Source: Paenibacillus_L residui (GTDB lineage: Bacteria > Bacillota > Bacilli > Paenibacillales > NBRC-103111). Taken from it: a stretch of DNA of 64,000 nt. This document shows, piece by piece, positions 43,297-51,780 of the stretch. The position numbers and the translations under genes were made by a program. The DNA lies in NCBI RefSeq assembly GCF_042677205.1, contig NZ_JBHTIU010000050.1, positions 1 to 64,000 of the forward strand. Direction: 5' to 3'. The notes under the pieces were generated by a model. The model was not told the DNA's origin and ran no database searches. It saw nothing but the letters and a program-made list of their open reading frames with translations. Within the stretch, counting starts at the first letter, position 1. Every line of letters starts with the position of its first letter.

Positions 43297-43335
43297 AGCC
43301 GCTTCTTTCCGAAATAGAAAGCTGCGGCTCTTTTC
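43297..43335 (+). terminator. Terminator after yqfD
   Basis: AGCCGC-TT-CTTTC pairs with GAAAG-CT-GCGGCT around a short loop, followed by CTTTTC. Confidence 0.7.
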
Positions 43336-43384
43336 TTTGCATTAATATTTGCTTCCGGGAGCACATATACGATAATATCTTACG

Positions 43385-43390
43385 TATAAT
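43385..43390 (+). promoter_or_regulatory. Candidate -10 of the phoH operon
   Basis: A perfect TATAAT lies 34 bp before the phoH start without a clear -35 at 17 bp. The alternative is TTGCTT (43349-43354), 16 bp, GATAAT (43371-43376). Confidence 0.4.
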
Positions 43391-43423
43391 ATAGTTACTG
43401 ATGATTAAGGAGATTGAGGCCTT

Positions 43424-44395
43424 TTGACCGATCGCGAACACATTGTCAAAATACCGCTAACCAACATAGCCGAGGGGCTATCGTTGTTTGGACCGCAGGA
43501 CAAGTTTCTGTCTATCGTAGAGAAGCAGACCGATGCGAAAATTTTTTCCCGGGAAGAAGAGATTGTCATTCAGGGACAAGCCCGCGAGACCCAGCGGCTG
43601 CAGCAGCTGTTCGAGGTACTGCTGGAATTGGTCCGGAACAACTATCCGTTGTCGGAACGGGACATCCATTATGCCCTGGAATTATCCAAACAGATGATGG
43701 CGGATCAACTGCTTGATTTATTCAAAGGGGAAATTACACATACGTACAGAGGCAAGCCGATCCGTATCAAGACGATCGGACAGAAGCAGTATGTCGGGAA
43801 AATTCGCAAACAGGACATTGTCTTCGGCATCGGCCCGGCCGGTACCGGCAAGACCTACCTGGCTGTCGTGCTCGCCGTGGCTGCCTTGAAGGAGGGCAAG
43901 GTCAAGAGAATCATATTGACCCGACCTGCCGTGGAGGCGGGAGAAAGTCTCGGCTTCCTGCCGGGAGATCTTCAGGAAAAGGTTGACCCGTATCTGCGCC
44001 CATTGTATGATGCTCTTAACGATGTGCTGGGGGCAGAGCAGGTTGCCAAGTCCATGGAAAGAGGCTTGATTGAAATTGCTCCTCTCGCTTATATGAGGGG
44101 CAGAACTCTCGATGATTCGTTTATCATACTGGACGAAGCCCAGAACACGACCCCGGAGCAGATGAAGATGTTTCTGACCCGGCTGGGGTTTGGCTCGAAG
44201 ATGGTCATCACCGGGGACATCACGCAGATCGATTTGCCCAGGGGCAAACGATCCGGATTGGTGGAGGCTGAGCGCATACTGGAGAACATCGACGAAATCG
44301 GATTCGTATATTTCTCCGAACAGGATGTGGTCCGTCACTCTCTGGTTCAGAAAATCATCACCGCCTACAACCTGGATCAAGAAAAGCATGGATAG
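43424..44395 (+). CDS. phoH: PhoH-like ATPase (PhoL)
   Basis: A 323-residue P-loop protein of the PhoH family, thought to act in RNA metabolism with YbeY. Walker A is GPAGTGKTYLAV, Walker B IILDEAQNTTPEQMK, followed by KMVITGDITQIDLP. An N-terminal KH-like region (1-100) is present. It starts with TTG 43424, with AAGGAG 11 nt upstream. First gene of a compact run through era, the conserved phoH-yqfF-ybeY order. Confidence 0.96.
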   Translation: MTDREHIVKIPLTNIAEGLSLFGPQDKFLSIVEKQTDAKIFSREEEIVIQGQARETQRLQQLFEVLLELVRNNYPLSERDIHYALELSKQMMADQLLDLFKGEITHTYRGKPIRIKTIGQKQYVGKIRKQDIVFGIGPAGTGKTYLAVVLAVAALKEGKVKRIILTRPAVEAGESLGFLPGDLQEKVDPYLRPLYDALNDVLGAEQVAKSMERGLIEIAPLAYMRGRTLDDSFIILDEAQNTTPEQMKMFLTRLGFGSKMVITGDITQIDLPRGKRSGLVEAERILENIDEIGFVYFSEQDVVRHSLVQKIITAYNLDQEKHG

Positions 44396-44412
44396 AGAGG
44401 ACTGAAAGTTTC

Positions 44413-46653
44413 ATGACAAGAAACGAACCGTCCGCTACCGGGAATTCACCCTCCCGGTTCAGTCAATGGAAAACAAGCCCGGTTATCCGTTATTTGTTAT
44501 TGCTGGGTTTTGCCCTTCTGTTTTATTTTTCTCTTCTAAATGAAGTCGTTCCGGAAACCTATGATATTCAGCCGAATAAAGTCAGTGAGAAGACGATCTA
44601 TGCTCCTTATCAGGAGGAGAATTCGCTGGCTACGGAGAAAGCCAAGGAAGAGGCCGCTTCGCGGATTCAGCCGGTTTATAAGATCGTATCGATCAAGAAT
44701 GAACAAATTGTCGAGACGATCTTCGACAAGCTTGAGCAGAATAATACCGATCCGGAAATGACCTTCGATGTCAGAGTCGATCTGTATCGAAATTTGCTTC
44801 CGGCTATCTATACGGATTATGTAGAGAGATTTATGAAGACATTGAGGGCGGCCGGTAATTATAACGACACTCTCATGAATGAGATTGAGAAGCAGCTGCT
44901 GGAGCAGCAGTACAAGTTTTCGGAGGAAAGCTACTATAAATTTCCGCGGCTGACCAAGGACGATTTGACGGCCATGGAAACGGTAGCGAAGGACATCGTC
45001 AATCGGCTGATGAATGACCCGCTTGTGGAGGCGCAGTCTGCCCGGGCCAAAGTGACCGAGATGGTCAACTCTTCGACATTGACGAAGAATACGGCGCGGG
45101 AACTGGTGCAGGAAATTGTTCGCTTTGCCCTGACACCCAACAAGTTTTATGATGCCAAGGAGACCGATCAGGCCAGGGCTCAGGCAAGAGAGAATACGAA
45201 GCCGGTTCTGTTCGGAAAGAATGACGTTCTTGTCTATAAAGGCGAGATGATAACGGAAGAGACGTACCAGCGGCTCAAAACCTTCAACCTGCTCAAGGAT
45301 AAAACCGATTTTCGTCCGCATTTGGGCCTGGCTCTGCTGGTAGCGCTGTTCGTTCTGGTCATTTTCATGTTCATCCGCCAGAGCAAATTGAGCATCCAGA
45401 ATAACAATTCCCAGCTTGTCATGCTTCTGCTGATCTTCTTCTTGAATATTATCGGAATGAAGATTGTCTCCCTGGGACAAAATTTGGAGTATCCGCATAT
45501 CGGTTACCTTGCCCCCGTTGCTATGGGAACGATGCTCGTAATCGTACTGCTGGATGCGCCTCTTGCCTACGTCTCGTCGATTATTTTCAGTTTGATGTCG
45601 GGGATTATCTTCAGCGTGGACCAGGATCGGCTGATGGATTACCGTTACCTGTTCGTTTCGCTGATTGTAAGCTTTGCCGCTATCTTTTCCTTGCACAAGG
45701 CCAGTCAGCGGATTACGATCTTGAAGGCCGGGATTATGATATCGGTCTTCGGCTGTCTCGGTATCGTCACTCAGGCTCTGCTGGATAACCGGTTTACGAT
45801 GACGGATCTGTCTTACGGATTGTCGTTCGCGGCTGTCGGAGGCATTATTAGTGCCATTCTGGTGATCGGAATTATGCCGTTCTTCGAGATGGCCTTCGGG
45901 ATTCTGTCTCCACTCAAGCTGGTCGAGCTGTCTAATCCGAACCTGCCGCTGCTTCGCAAGCTGCTGACCGAAGCCCCGGGCACCTACCATCATAGTGTTA
46001 TGGTCGGTAACCTGTCAGAAGCCGCAGCAGAGGCGGTGGGAGCTAACGGCTTGCTCTGCCGGGTGGGCTCTTATTATCACGATATGGGCAAGACCAAGCG
46101 CCCAAGTTATTATATAGAAAATCAGATGAATATGGATAACCCGCATGACAGCATTGAACCGAGCCTGAGCAAGGCGATTATTACCGCGCATCCCCGGGAC
46201 GGTGTAGAGATGCTGAAGGAGCATAACCTGCCCAAGGCGATCCGCGATATTGCCGAACAGCACCACGGGACGACGCTGCTCAAGTATTTTTACTACAAGG
46301 CGGTTAAGCAGGCGGAGGAAAGCGGGGAAGGCAAGGTCGTTGAGGAAAGCGAATACCGTTATCCCGGTCCTAAAGCGCAGTCCAAAGAAGCGGCTATCGT
46401 GGGAATTTCGGACTGTGTGGAGGCGGCCGTGCGTTCCTTGCGGAGCCCGACGATTGAACAGATCGATTCCATGGTACGTAAAATTATTAAAGACCGTCTG
46501 GATGACGGGCAATTCGACGAGTGCGACCTGACGATCAAGGATTTGGATACCATTGCCAAAGCGCTCAAAGAAACATTGCTTGGCATCTTCCATGCCCGTA
46601 TTGAATACCCGGGCGATTTGCCTAAAAATAACGATAGCAAAGGAGAGTCTTAA
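44413..46653 (+). CDS. pgpH: Cyclic-di-AMP phosphodiesterase PgpH (7TM-HD)
   Basis: A 746-residue membrane phosphodiesterase that degrades c-di-AMP. One N-terminal transmembrane helix (about 25-43), a long extracytoplasmic 7TMR-HDED domain (about 50-300), seven transmembrane helices (about 300-480) and a cytosolic HD domain. HHSVMVGNL (His526-527) and HDMGK (His556-Asp557) are the metal ligands, with HPRDG and EQHHG further on. All catalytic residues look intact. It sits between phoH and ybeY, as in B. subtilis (yqfF). Confidence 0.96.
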   Translation: MTRNEPSATGNSPSRFSQWKTSPVIRYLLLLGFALLFYFSLLNEVVPETYDIQPNKVSEKTIYAPYQEENSLATEKAKEEAASRIQPVYKIVSIKNEQIVETIFDKLEQNNTDPEMTFDVRVDLYRNLLPAIYTDYVERFMKTLRAAGNYNDTLMNEIEKQLLEQQYKFSEESYYKFPRLTKDDLTAMETVAKDIVNRLMNDPLVEAQSARAKVTEMVNSSTLTKNTARELVQEIVRFALTPNKFYDAKETDQARAQARENTKPVLFGKNDVLVYKGEMITEETYQRLKTFNLLKDKTDFRPHLGLALLVALFVLVIFMFIRQSKLSIQNNNSQLVMLLLIFFLNIIGMKIVSLGQNLEYPHIGYLAPVAMGTMLVIVLLDAPLAYVSSIIFSLMSGIIFSVDQDRLMDYRYLFVSLIVSFAAIFSLHKASQRITILKAGIMISVFGCLGIVTQALLDNRFTMTDLSYGLSFAAVGGIISAILVIGIMPFFEMAFGILSPLKLVELSNPNLPLLRKLLTEAPGTYHHSVMVGNLSEAAAEAVGANGLLCRVGSYYHDMGKTKRPSYYIENQMNMDNPHDSIEPSLSKAIITAHPRDGVEMLKEHNLPKAIRDIAEQHHGTTLLKYFYYKAVKQAEESGEGKVVEESEYRYPGPKAQSKEAAIVGISDCVEAAVRSLRSPTIEQIDSMVRKIIKDRLDDGQFDECDLTIKDLDTIAKALKETLLGIFHARIEYPGDLPKNNDSKGES

Positions 46654-46656
46654 ACG

Positions 46657-47178
46657 ATGGCCTTATTGCTGGAATGGAGCAATGAACAGGATCAGTTAGA
46701 AATTACTCCCGAGCTGATCTCCATGATTGAAGAATTGCTGCAAATCGCCGGTAAGCGGGAAGATATTCCCCTCGGGGAAGTCGCGCTGAGCTTTGTTACC
46801 GACGAAGAAATCCGCAAGCTGAACAAGGAATACCGGGGACTGGATAAGCCGACGGATGTCCTCTCCTTTCCGATGATGGAGTTCGGTGCCGGGGAGCTTG
46901 AAATCAACTACGGCGAGCTGGAGGAGATTGCTTCCGACGAGGATACGCTTGGCGGAAGCTTGTTCGGCGCCGATCAGTTGGGGGATATTATCATATCCGT
47001 GCCGAGAGCGATAGAACAAGCAGGCGAATACGGCCATTCCATTAACCGGGAAATCGGATTTTTGTTCGTACACGGTTTTCTCCATCTGATCGGTTATGAC
47101 CATCAGACAGAGGAAGAAGAGAAGCGGATGTTTCGCAAGCAGGAAGAAATATTGCAGGAGGCCGGTTTGATCAGGTGA
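46657..47178 (+). CDS. ybeY: Endoribonuclease YbeY
   Basis: A 173-residue metalloprotein needed for 16S rRNA 3' maturation and ribosome quality control. The zinc site HGFLHLIGYDH gives His139, His143 and His149. A short insertion (about 73-100, GAGELEINYGELEEIASDED) lengthens the loop after DVLSFPM relative to compact homologues. AAAGGAGAG precedes the ATG, and the stop overlaps the dgkA GTG. Confidence 0.96.
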   Translation: MALLLEWSNEQDQLEITPELISMIEELLQIAGKREDIPLGEVALSFVTDEEIRKLNKEYRGLDKPTDVLSFPMMEFGAGELEINYGELEEIASDEDTLGGSLFGADQLGDIIISVPRAIEQAGEYGHSINREIGFLFVHGFLHLIGYDHQTEEEEKRMFRKQEEILQEAGLIR

Positions 47179-47873
47179 ACGGGATTGCAAAATGGCTGAA
47201 AAGCTTCCGCTTCGCTTACCAAGGAATTAAATATGCTTTAACTACCCAGCGGAATATGAAATTTCATTTTTCCGCTTCTTTTGTCGCTCTTCTCTCCGCC
47301 CTCTTCTTCCGGTTGGGCAAGTGGGACATTTTATTCATTCTGCTCGCAGTCACTCTTGTCATTGTTACGGAGCTGATTAATACCGCAGTCGAGAAAGCGG
47401 TTGATCTGGCTATGCCGGAGGTCCATCCGTTGGCCAAAATCGCGAAAGATGTTGCCGCAGCCTCTGTTCTGGTGTCTGCGGTTTTTGCCGTTGCCGTCGG
47501 GACGATCGTGTTCTTCGAACCGCTGGAGAGATGGATAAGCGGGATTAGGGAGGAACCGGCCAAGCTGTCTTCCTCGGCGGTTTGGCTTTATCTGGGATTG
47601 GTCGCCTTTACTCTGATCGTGACAGAAACACGGTTTTCGGCCAAATCTTATGTTCGCCCGAGCTTGTGGATGGCCGTCTCCTTTTCCATATCGACGCTGA
47701 TTGTTCTGTTGACTTTCCATCCGTTGGTATCCGTACTGGCTTACAGCTTGTCTGTCCTATTTTTGCTCATACTGTATCAGAGAAGGACCCGCACGCTTCC
47801 GGCACTGGTTTTTGGAGGAGCTATTGGGATCACTGTCACGATTATGGCTTTTTGGCTGCATACGTTATTATAG
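47175..47873 (+). CDS. dgkA: Diacylglycerol/undecaprenol kinase fused to a degenerate PAP2-like domain
   Basis: The N-terminal ~120 residues are a standard DgkA/UdpK membrane kinase: SFRFAYQGIKYALTTQRNMK, then VTELINTAVEKAVDL, with the catalytic glutamates, and DVAAASVLVSA. B. subtilis DgkA ends there (about 123 residues). Here a second membrane half (about 125-232) follows, whose PSLWMAVSFSISTLIVLL and TRTLPALVFGGAIGI align by eye with PAP2 phosphatases (PSGH..AVSFS and IHTLLEVVLGA). The PSGH histidine and the downstream SR-x5-H histidine are replaced, so phosphatase activity should be lost. It begins at GTG 47175, overlapping ybeY (GTGA). Confidence 0.88.
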   Translation: MNGIAKWLKSFRFAYQGIKYALTTQRNMKFHFSASFVALLSALFFRLGKWDILFILLAVTLVIVTELINTAVEKAVDLAMPEVHPLAKIAKDVAAASVLVSAVFAVAVGTIVFFEPLERWISGIREEPAKLSSSAVWLYLGLVAFTLIVTETRFSAKSYVRPSLWMAVSFSISTLIVLLTFHPLVSVLAYSLSVLFLLILYQRRTRTLPALVFGGAIGITVTIMAFWLHTLL

Positions 47874-47908
47874 GAGTAATAGTAAAAATTTGAGGAGGGG
47901 ACAGCATA

Positions 47909-48307
47909 ATGAACGATGTATCCGCATGGATTCAAGAGGCTGCATTGGCCCGCGACAAAGCATATGTTCCTTATTCGGGCTTTAAAGTGGGCTGTGCGTT
48001 GATCGGCGCGGACGGGACGATCTTCCACGGCTGCAATGTGGAGAACGGAGCTTATGGGCCGACCAATTGCGCGGAGCGGACAGCCCTGTTCCGGGCGATT
48101 GCAGACGGACAAGCCCCGAGGTCGTTTCGGGCGTTGGCGGTGATCGGCGATACTCCCGCTCCGATTACCCCGTGCGGGGTTTGCCGCCAGGTCATGATCG
48201 AATTATGCGCGCCGGATATGCCGGTGTATATGGCCAATTTAGCGGGTGATGTCAGCGAAACGACGGTTTCCGCCTTGCTTCCCGGCGCCTTTACACTGCC
48301 AACCTGA
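47909..48307 (+). CDS. cdd: Cytidine deaminase
   Basis: Zinc enzyme of pyrimidine salvage converting cytidine to uridine, 132 residues, homotetrameric class. NCAERTALF supplies Cys54 and the catalytic Glu56, and PCGVCRQV supplies Cys89 and Cys92. GAGGAGGGG lies upstream of ATG 47909. Position between dgkA and era is conserved. Confidence 0.97.
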   Translation: MNDVSAWIQEAALARDKAYVPYSGFKVGCALIGADGTIFHGCNVENGAYGPTNCAERTALFRAIADGQAPRSFRALAVIGDTPAPITPCGVCRQVMIELCAPDMPVYMANLAGDVSETTVSALLPGAFTLPT

Positions 48308-48350
48308 AATCGGTCCTTTGCGGAAAATCGCACAACGGGTATCAGGTCAT

Positions 48351-48379
48351 TTTATTTACCGTCGTCAACATTGTATAAT
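48351..48379 (+). promoter_or_regulatory. Candidate promoter of era
   Basis: TATAAT (48374-48379) is perfect; the -35 at 17 bp is TTTATT (48351-48356). It lies in the 90-bp gap after cdd, 18 bp before the era ATG, so the leader would be very short. Confidence 0.45.
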
Positions 48380-48397
48380 ACCAGCAGGAGGGATGGA

Positions 48398-49294
48398 ATG
48401 AATCAGAAATTTCACTCAGGATTCGTCGCCATTATCGGCCGGCCGAATGTCGGGAAATCAACCTTGCTCAACCAGGTGATCGGCCAGAAGATAGCGATTA
48501 TGTCCGACAAGCCGCAAACGACACGAAATAAAATTCACGGCGTCTATTCGACCGACAGCAGTCAAATTGTTTTTCTGGATACGCCCGGAATTCATAAGCC
48601 CCAGTCCAAGCTGGGCGACTATATGATGAAAGTGGCGGAAGGGACGCTTAACGAAGTAGATGCGATCCTGTTTTTGGTCGATGTGGCGGAAGGGATTGGC
48701 GGCGGGGACCGGTTTATTATAGAAAGGCTTAAGCAGGTAAATACTCCGGTACTGCTGGTGCTTAACAAAATCGACCGTGTGCATCCGGAAGAGCTGCTGC
48801 CGATAATCGCTCAATATAAAGACCTGTATTCTTTCGCCGAGATTGTTCCGGTATCGGCTCTGCAGGGAAATAATGTTGCCAACTTACTGGACATTATTGT
48901 CCGCTATTTGCCGGAAGGACCTCAATACTATCCGGCGGATCAGGTGACAGACCACCCGGAGCAATTCGTCTGCGCGGAGCTTATTCGTGAGAAAATACTG
49001 CATCTGACAAGGGAGGAAATCCCCCATTCCATCGCGGTCACGATAGAGGATATGAGGCAGGAAGAGAACGGTGTCGTTCATATTTCGGCCGTCATCTTCG
49101 TCGAACGCGATTCGCAGAAAGGGATTATCATAGGCAAGCAGGGAGCGATGCTGAAGGAAGTCGGCAGGCAGGCGCGGGTCGATATAGAGCGGCTGCTCGG
49201 TTCCAAGACTTTTCTCGAGCTCTGGGTCAAGGTGAAGAAGGATTGGCGCAATCAGGAGCGCATTTTGAAGGATCTCGGTTTCCGGCACGATTGA
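48398..49294 (+). CDS. era: GTPase Era
   Basis: Ribosome-assembly GTPase acting on the 16S rRNA 3' end, 298 residues. G domain motifs GRPNVGKST, DTPGIHKP, NKID and SAL; the C-terminal KH domain contains GIIIGKQGAMLKEVG. The frame opens at 48371 inside the -10 region; ATG 48398 follows CAGGAGGGA and gives the conserved N-terminus. Confidence 0.98.
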   Translation: MNQKFHSGFVAIIGRPNVGKSTLLNQVIGQKIAIMSDKPQTTRNKIHGVYSTDSSQIVFLDTPGIHKPQSKLGDYMMKVAEGTLNEVDAILFLVDVAEGIGGGDRFIIERLKQVNTPVLLVLNKIDRVHPEELLPIIAQYKDLYSFAEIVPVSALQGNNVANLLDIIVRYLPEGPQYYPADQVTDHPEQFVCAELIREKILHLTREEIPHSIAVTIEDMRQEENGVVHISAVIFVERDSQKGIIIGKQGAMLKEVGRQARVDIERLLGSKTFLELWVKVKKDWRNQERILKDLGFRHD

Positions 49295-49392
49295 TTGTAA
49301 GCAACTGTTAATAATTGCTTCGCATAGGAGCTTAAGCAATAAAGCATTCTAATGAGTAAGCATCGATACTTTTCTTTGGAAGGGTGTTGCTT

Positions 49393-49533
49393 ATGAGAGA
49401 GTTCTATTGGGATTATTTTACCCGAACGGGAAATATAGACGCTTATTTGCTTTATAAAGACAAGGATGATTGGCCGGAAGACGAATGGAATCTGACGGAA
49501 GAGGAGCCGGACCGCGAGGAATGGATCGACTGA
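49393..49533 (+). CDS. yqzL: YqzL-family small protein
   Basis: A 46-residue acidic protein, MREFYWDYFTRTGNIDAYLL onward, matching the YqzL plan (F-W-x-x-F-x-x-TGNIDAYLLYK) and located between era and recO exactly as in B. subtilis. GGAAGGGTG precedes ATG 49393. Tryptophan-rich C-terminal half (DDWPEDEWNL). Function unknown; widely conserved in Bacillales. Confidence 0.88.
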   Translation: MREFYWDYFTRTGNIDAYLLYKDKDDWPEDEWNLTEEEPDREEWID

Positions 49534-49629
49534 AGAAACGGTGCCCGGGTTGTTAAGCTTGGAGCACCGCATACAATAAATCGCCATACCTCTAAAGCGA
49601 TTCGGCTTATACGGAGAGGAACGAAGCCT

Positions 49630-50376
49630 ATGCTTAACCGGACGGAAGGTATCGTTATCCGCACGATGGATTATGGGGAAGGCCACAAAATTATATCCCT
49701 CTTCACGCGGTCTATGGGGAAGATAAGCGTGATGGTGCGGGGAGCGAAGAAGGTCAAGAGCAGATATTCCGCCATTGCGCAGTTATTTACGCATGGCGAT
49801 TTTGTTATTTATAAAGGCAGTCAGATGGGGACCCTGAATCACGGGGAACCGATTCATTCTTATCAAGAGATAAGAGAAGATCTGCATAAGGCTGCCTATG
49901 CCGCCTATTTGGTCGAGCTGGTCGAGCGGATGATGCCGGAGGCCGAACCCGATCTCGTCATGTTCGAGCAGCTGCTGGCCGGTCTGTCCGCGATTGCGGA
50001 AGGCAAGGATGCTATGATTGTAATTCATATCATGGAGATGAAAATATTAGCTTTGTCCGGATACCTTCCTCAATTGGAGCAATGCGTCTCTTGCGGCCGG
50101 ACTTCGGGCGATATGGTATTAAGTCCTTCCAACGGGGGGATATTGTGCTCCGCATGCAAGGCCAAGGATCATCATGCCATGCCTGTGTCCGCCAAGATTC
50201 TGCGCCTGCTTCGCTTGTTTCAGAGAGTCGATTTGCGCATGCTGGGAACGGCGGAGGTTAAGGACGAGACGAAAGCAGTTCTGAAAGCGGCCATGAGAGG
50301 CTTTATGGATACTTATCTGGATGTCCGGTGGAAATCAAGAAGCTTCTTGGACCAGATGGAAAAGTACAAGCTTTAG
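49630..50376 (+). CDS. recO: DNA repair protein RecO
   Basis: Recombination mediator that helps RecA load on SSB-coated DNA, with RecF/RecR. 248 residues: an N-terminal OB fold (GIVIRTMDYGEGHKIISLFT) and a helical C-terminal domain with a zinc finger formed by Cys152, Cys155, Cys173 and Cys176. GGAGAGGAA precedes the ATG. In B. subtilis glyQ-glyS follow; here they do not. Confidence 0.95.
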   Translation: MLNRTEGIVIRTMDYGEGHKIISLFTRSMGKISVMVRGAKKVKSRYSAIAQLFTHGDFVIYKGSQMGTLNHGEPIHSYQEIREDLHKAAYAAYLVELVERMMPEAEPDLVMFEQLLAGLSAIAEGKDAMIVIHIMEMKILALSGYLPQLEQCVSCGRTSGDMVLSPSNGGILCSACKAKDHHAMPVSAKILRLLRLFQRVDLRMLGTAEVKDETKAVLKAAMRGFMDTYLDVRWKSRSFLDQMEKYKL

Positions 50377-50403
50377 CTTTAGCAAGCAGTATGCACTACG
50401 ATT

Positions 50404-50447
50404 ACTCCCGTCCCGAATCGGTCAGAAAAGGGGCGGGAGTGTTATTT
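50404..50447 (+). terminator. Terminator after recO
   Basis: ACTCCCG(TCCC) pairs with (GGG)GCGGGAGT across a 15-nt loop, followed by GTTATTT. The T-tract is imperfect. Confidence 0.65.
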
Positions 50448-50460
50448 ACCAGATGGGTCG

Positions 50461-50656
50461 ACGATTTAACTGTATTTTATGTAGTTAAATTCAAGTGAAC
50501 GGTATAAATTGATTTAAATAAATGGAAAAACTACATTTAGAATCAAGGTTTTCGCTGAAATCGTCTTTTTTGCACAAACTAGCTGCAGTTTGTCCACTTA
50601 GTTTCCGTCTTTCGCTCCGGAGGAAAAAACTAGCTGTATAAAATCCAGTTAAACGT
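50461..50656. repeat. 196-bp intergenic element with terminal inverted repeats (element D)
   Basis: The left end, ACGATTTAACTGTATTTTAT, and the reverse complement of the right end, ACGTTTAACTGGATTTTAT, agree in 18 of about 20 positions. The left end itself contains a TTTAACT/AGTTAAA palindrome (50465-50489). The centre carries TTTTCGCTGAAATCG and GTCTTTCGCT; the latter 10-mer also occurs in element C (near 41114). No transposase or ORF. It occupies the site where B. subtilis has glyQ-glyS. The rest of the gap holds only a weak AT-rich promoter (TATAAT at 50793-50798). Confidence 0.6.
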
Positions 50657-50868
50657 CCAATAAGTTATTACGTCCTGAACATCCTTTAAACGGGGTCGTT
50701 CATCCATGAAATAGTCCGACAGGAGCTTTTTGATCACCGGATTCAAATAAAATGATGAAAATGAAACAATTTTTGCAATCATGCGTATATAATATAATGC
50801 ACTACTATGAAAAACAGAGATTTCATTAGCTTTTATAAGGTTAATGTATTGAAAAAGGGGGGTTGCAC

Positions 50869-51690
50869 TTGACGGAGCCTATTTCTTCACCTGTCGTCTT
50901 TGTAGTTTCCGATTCCGCCGGCGAAACGGGAGAATCGGTTGTAAAAGCGGCTGCAGTCCAATTTTCACCTATAAAAATAGATATTCGAAGAGCGACCTAT
51001 ATTCATGACCGGCAAGGAATCGATCGCATTGTGCAAACCGCTAAGCAAGCTAATGGAGTGATCGTCTTTACATTGGTTATTCCGGAGCTGCGGGACTACT
51101 TGCTGGAGCAGGCCGTTATTCAACAGGTCATTACCATTGATCTGCTGGGCCCGATCATTTCCAATCTGGAGAAAGTGCTTCATCGTCCGGCCAGGCATGA
51201 GCCGGGTATGATTCATCAATTGGATGAAGCTTATTTCAAGAAGGTAGAGGCCATTGAATTTGCCGTCAAATACGATGATGGGCGAGATCCCCGGGGAATT
51301 CTCAAGGCGGATATCGTTCTTGTCGGCGTCTCCCGGACTTCCAAAACGCCTCTGGCTATGTATCTGGCGCTGCATAAACGCTTTAAGGTGGCGAACGTGC
51401 CGCTTGTGCCCGAAATGAAGCTTCCCGATGAGCTGTTCACTATTTCGAGCAAGAAAATTGTTGGGTTGACGATCCGGTCGGACAAGCTGAATGTCATACG
51501 GAAAGAACGACTGAGAGCATTGGGATTGGCCGGGAACGCCAATTATGCGAAGGTGGAGCGGATCAATGAGGAATTGGACTATTCCGCCTCCGTTATGTCG
51601 CGGCTCGGATGCGTCGTGATCGATGTCTCCAATAAGGCCGTCGAAGAAACCGCCAGCCTGATCGAAGATATTATGCGGACAAGGAAATAG
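50869..51690 (+). CDS. ppsR: PEP synthetase regulatory-type kinase/pyrophosphorylase (DUF299, YqfL)
   Basis: A 273-residue bifunctional Ser/Thr kinase and pyrophosphorylase of the PpsR/PDRP family, regulating PEP synthetase or PPDK; in B. subtilis YqfL influences gluconeogenic regulation. It has the SDSAGETGESVV start, the P-loop GVSRTSKTPLAMYLA, and the IRSDKLNVIRKERL motif. TTG 50869 is 6 nt after GGGGGG; the in-frame TTG at 50863 overlaps that site. It leads the ppsR-yqxD-dnaG-sigA segment. Confidence 0.95.
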   Translation: MTEPISSPVVFVVSDSAGETGESVVKAAAVQFSPIKIDIRRATYIHDRQGIDRIVQTAKQANGVIVFTLVIPELRDYLLEQAVIQQVITIDLLGPIISNLEKVLHRPARHEPGMIHQLDEAYFKKVEAIEFAVKYDDGRDPRGILKADIVLVGVSRTSKTPLAMYLALHKRFKVANVPLVPEMKLPDELFTISSKKIVGLTIRSDKLNVIRKERLRALGLAGNANYAKVERINEELDYSASVMSRLGCVVIDVSNKAVEETASLIEDIMRTRK

Positions 51691-51780
51691 GTTTTTGCGA
51701 AGATTGGAAGGATTTCTTCTGTTCGAAGCGTATATATAAATGACGAATAAACCACCGGGGCGCGAAAGGAAGACGGTATA

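Noticed and set aside
44536..45993. 485-codon minus-strand frame inside pgpH
   Set aside because: Antisense shadow of the c-di-AMP phosphodiesterase gene; composition is rich in Arg, Gln and His with no domain.
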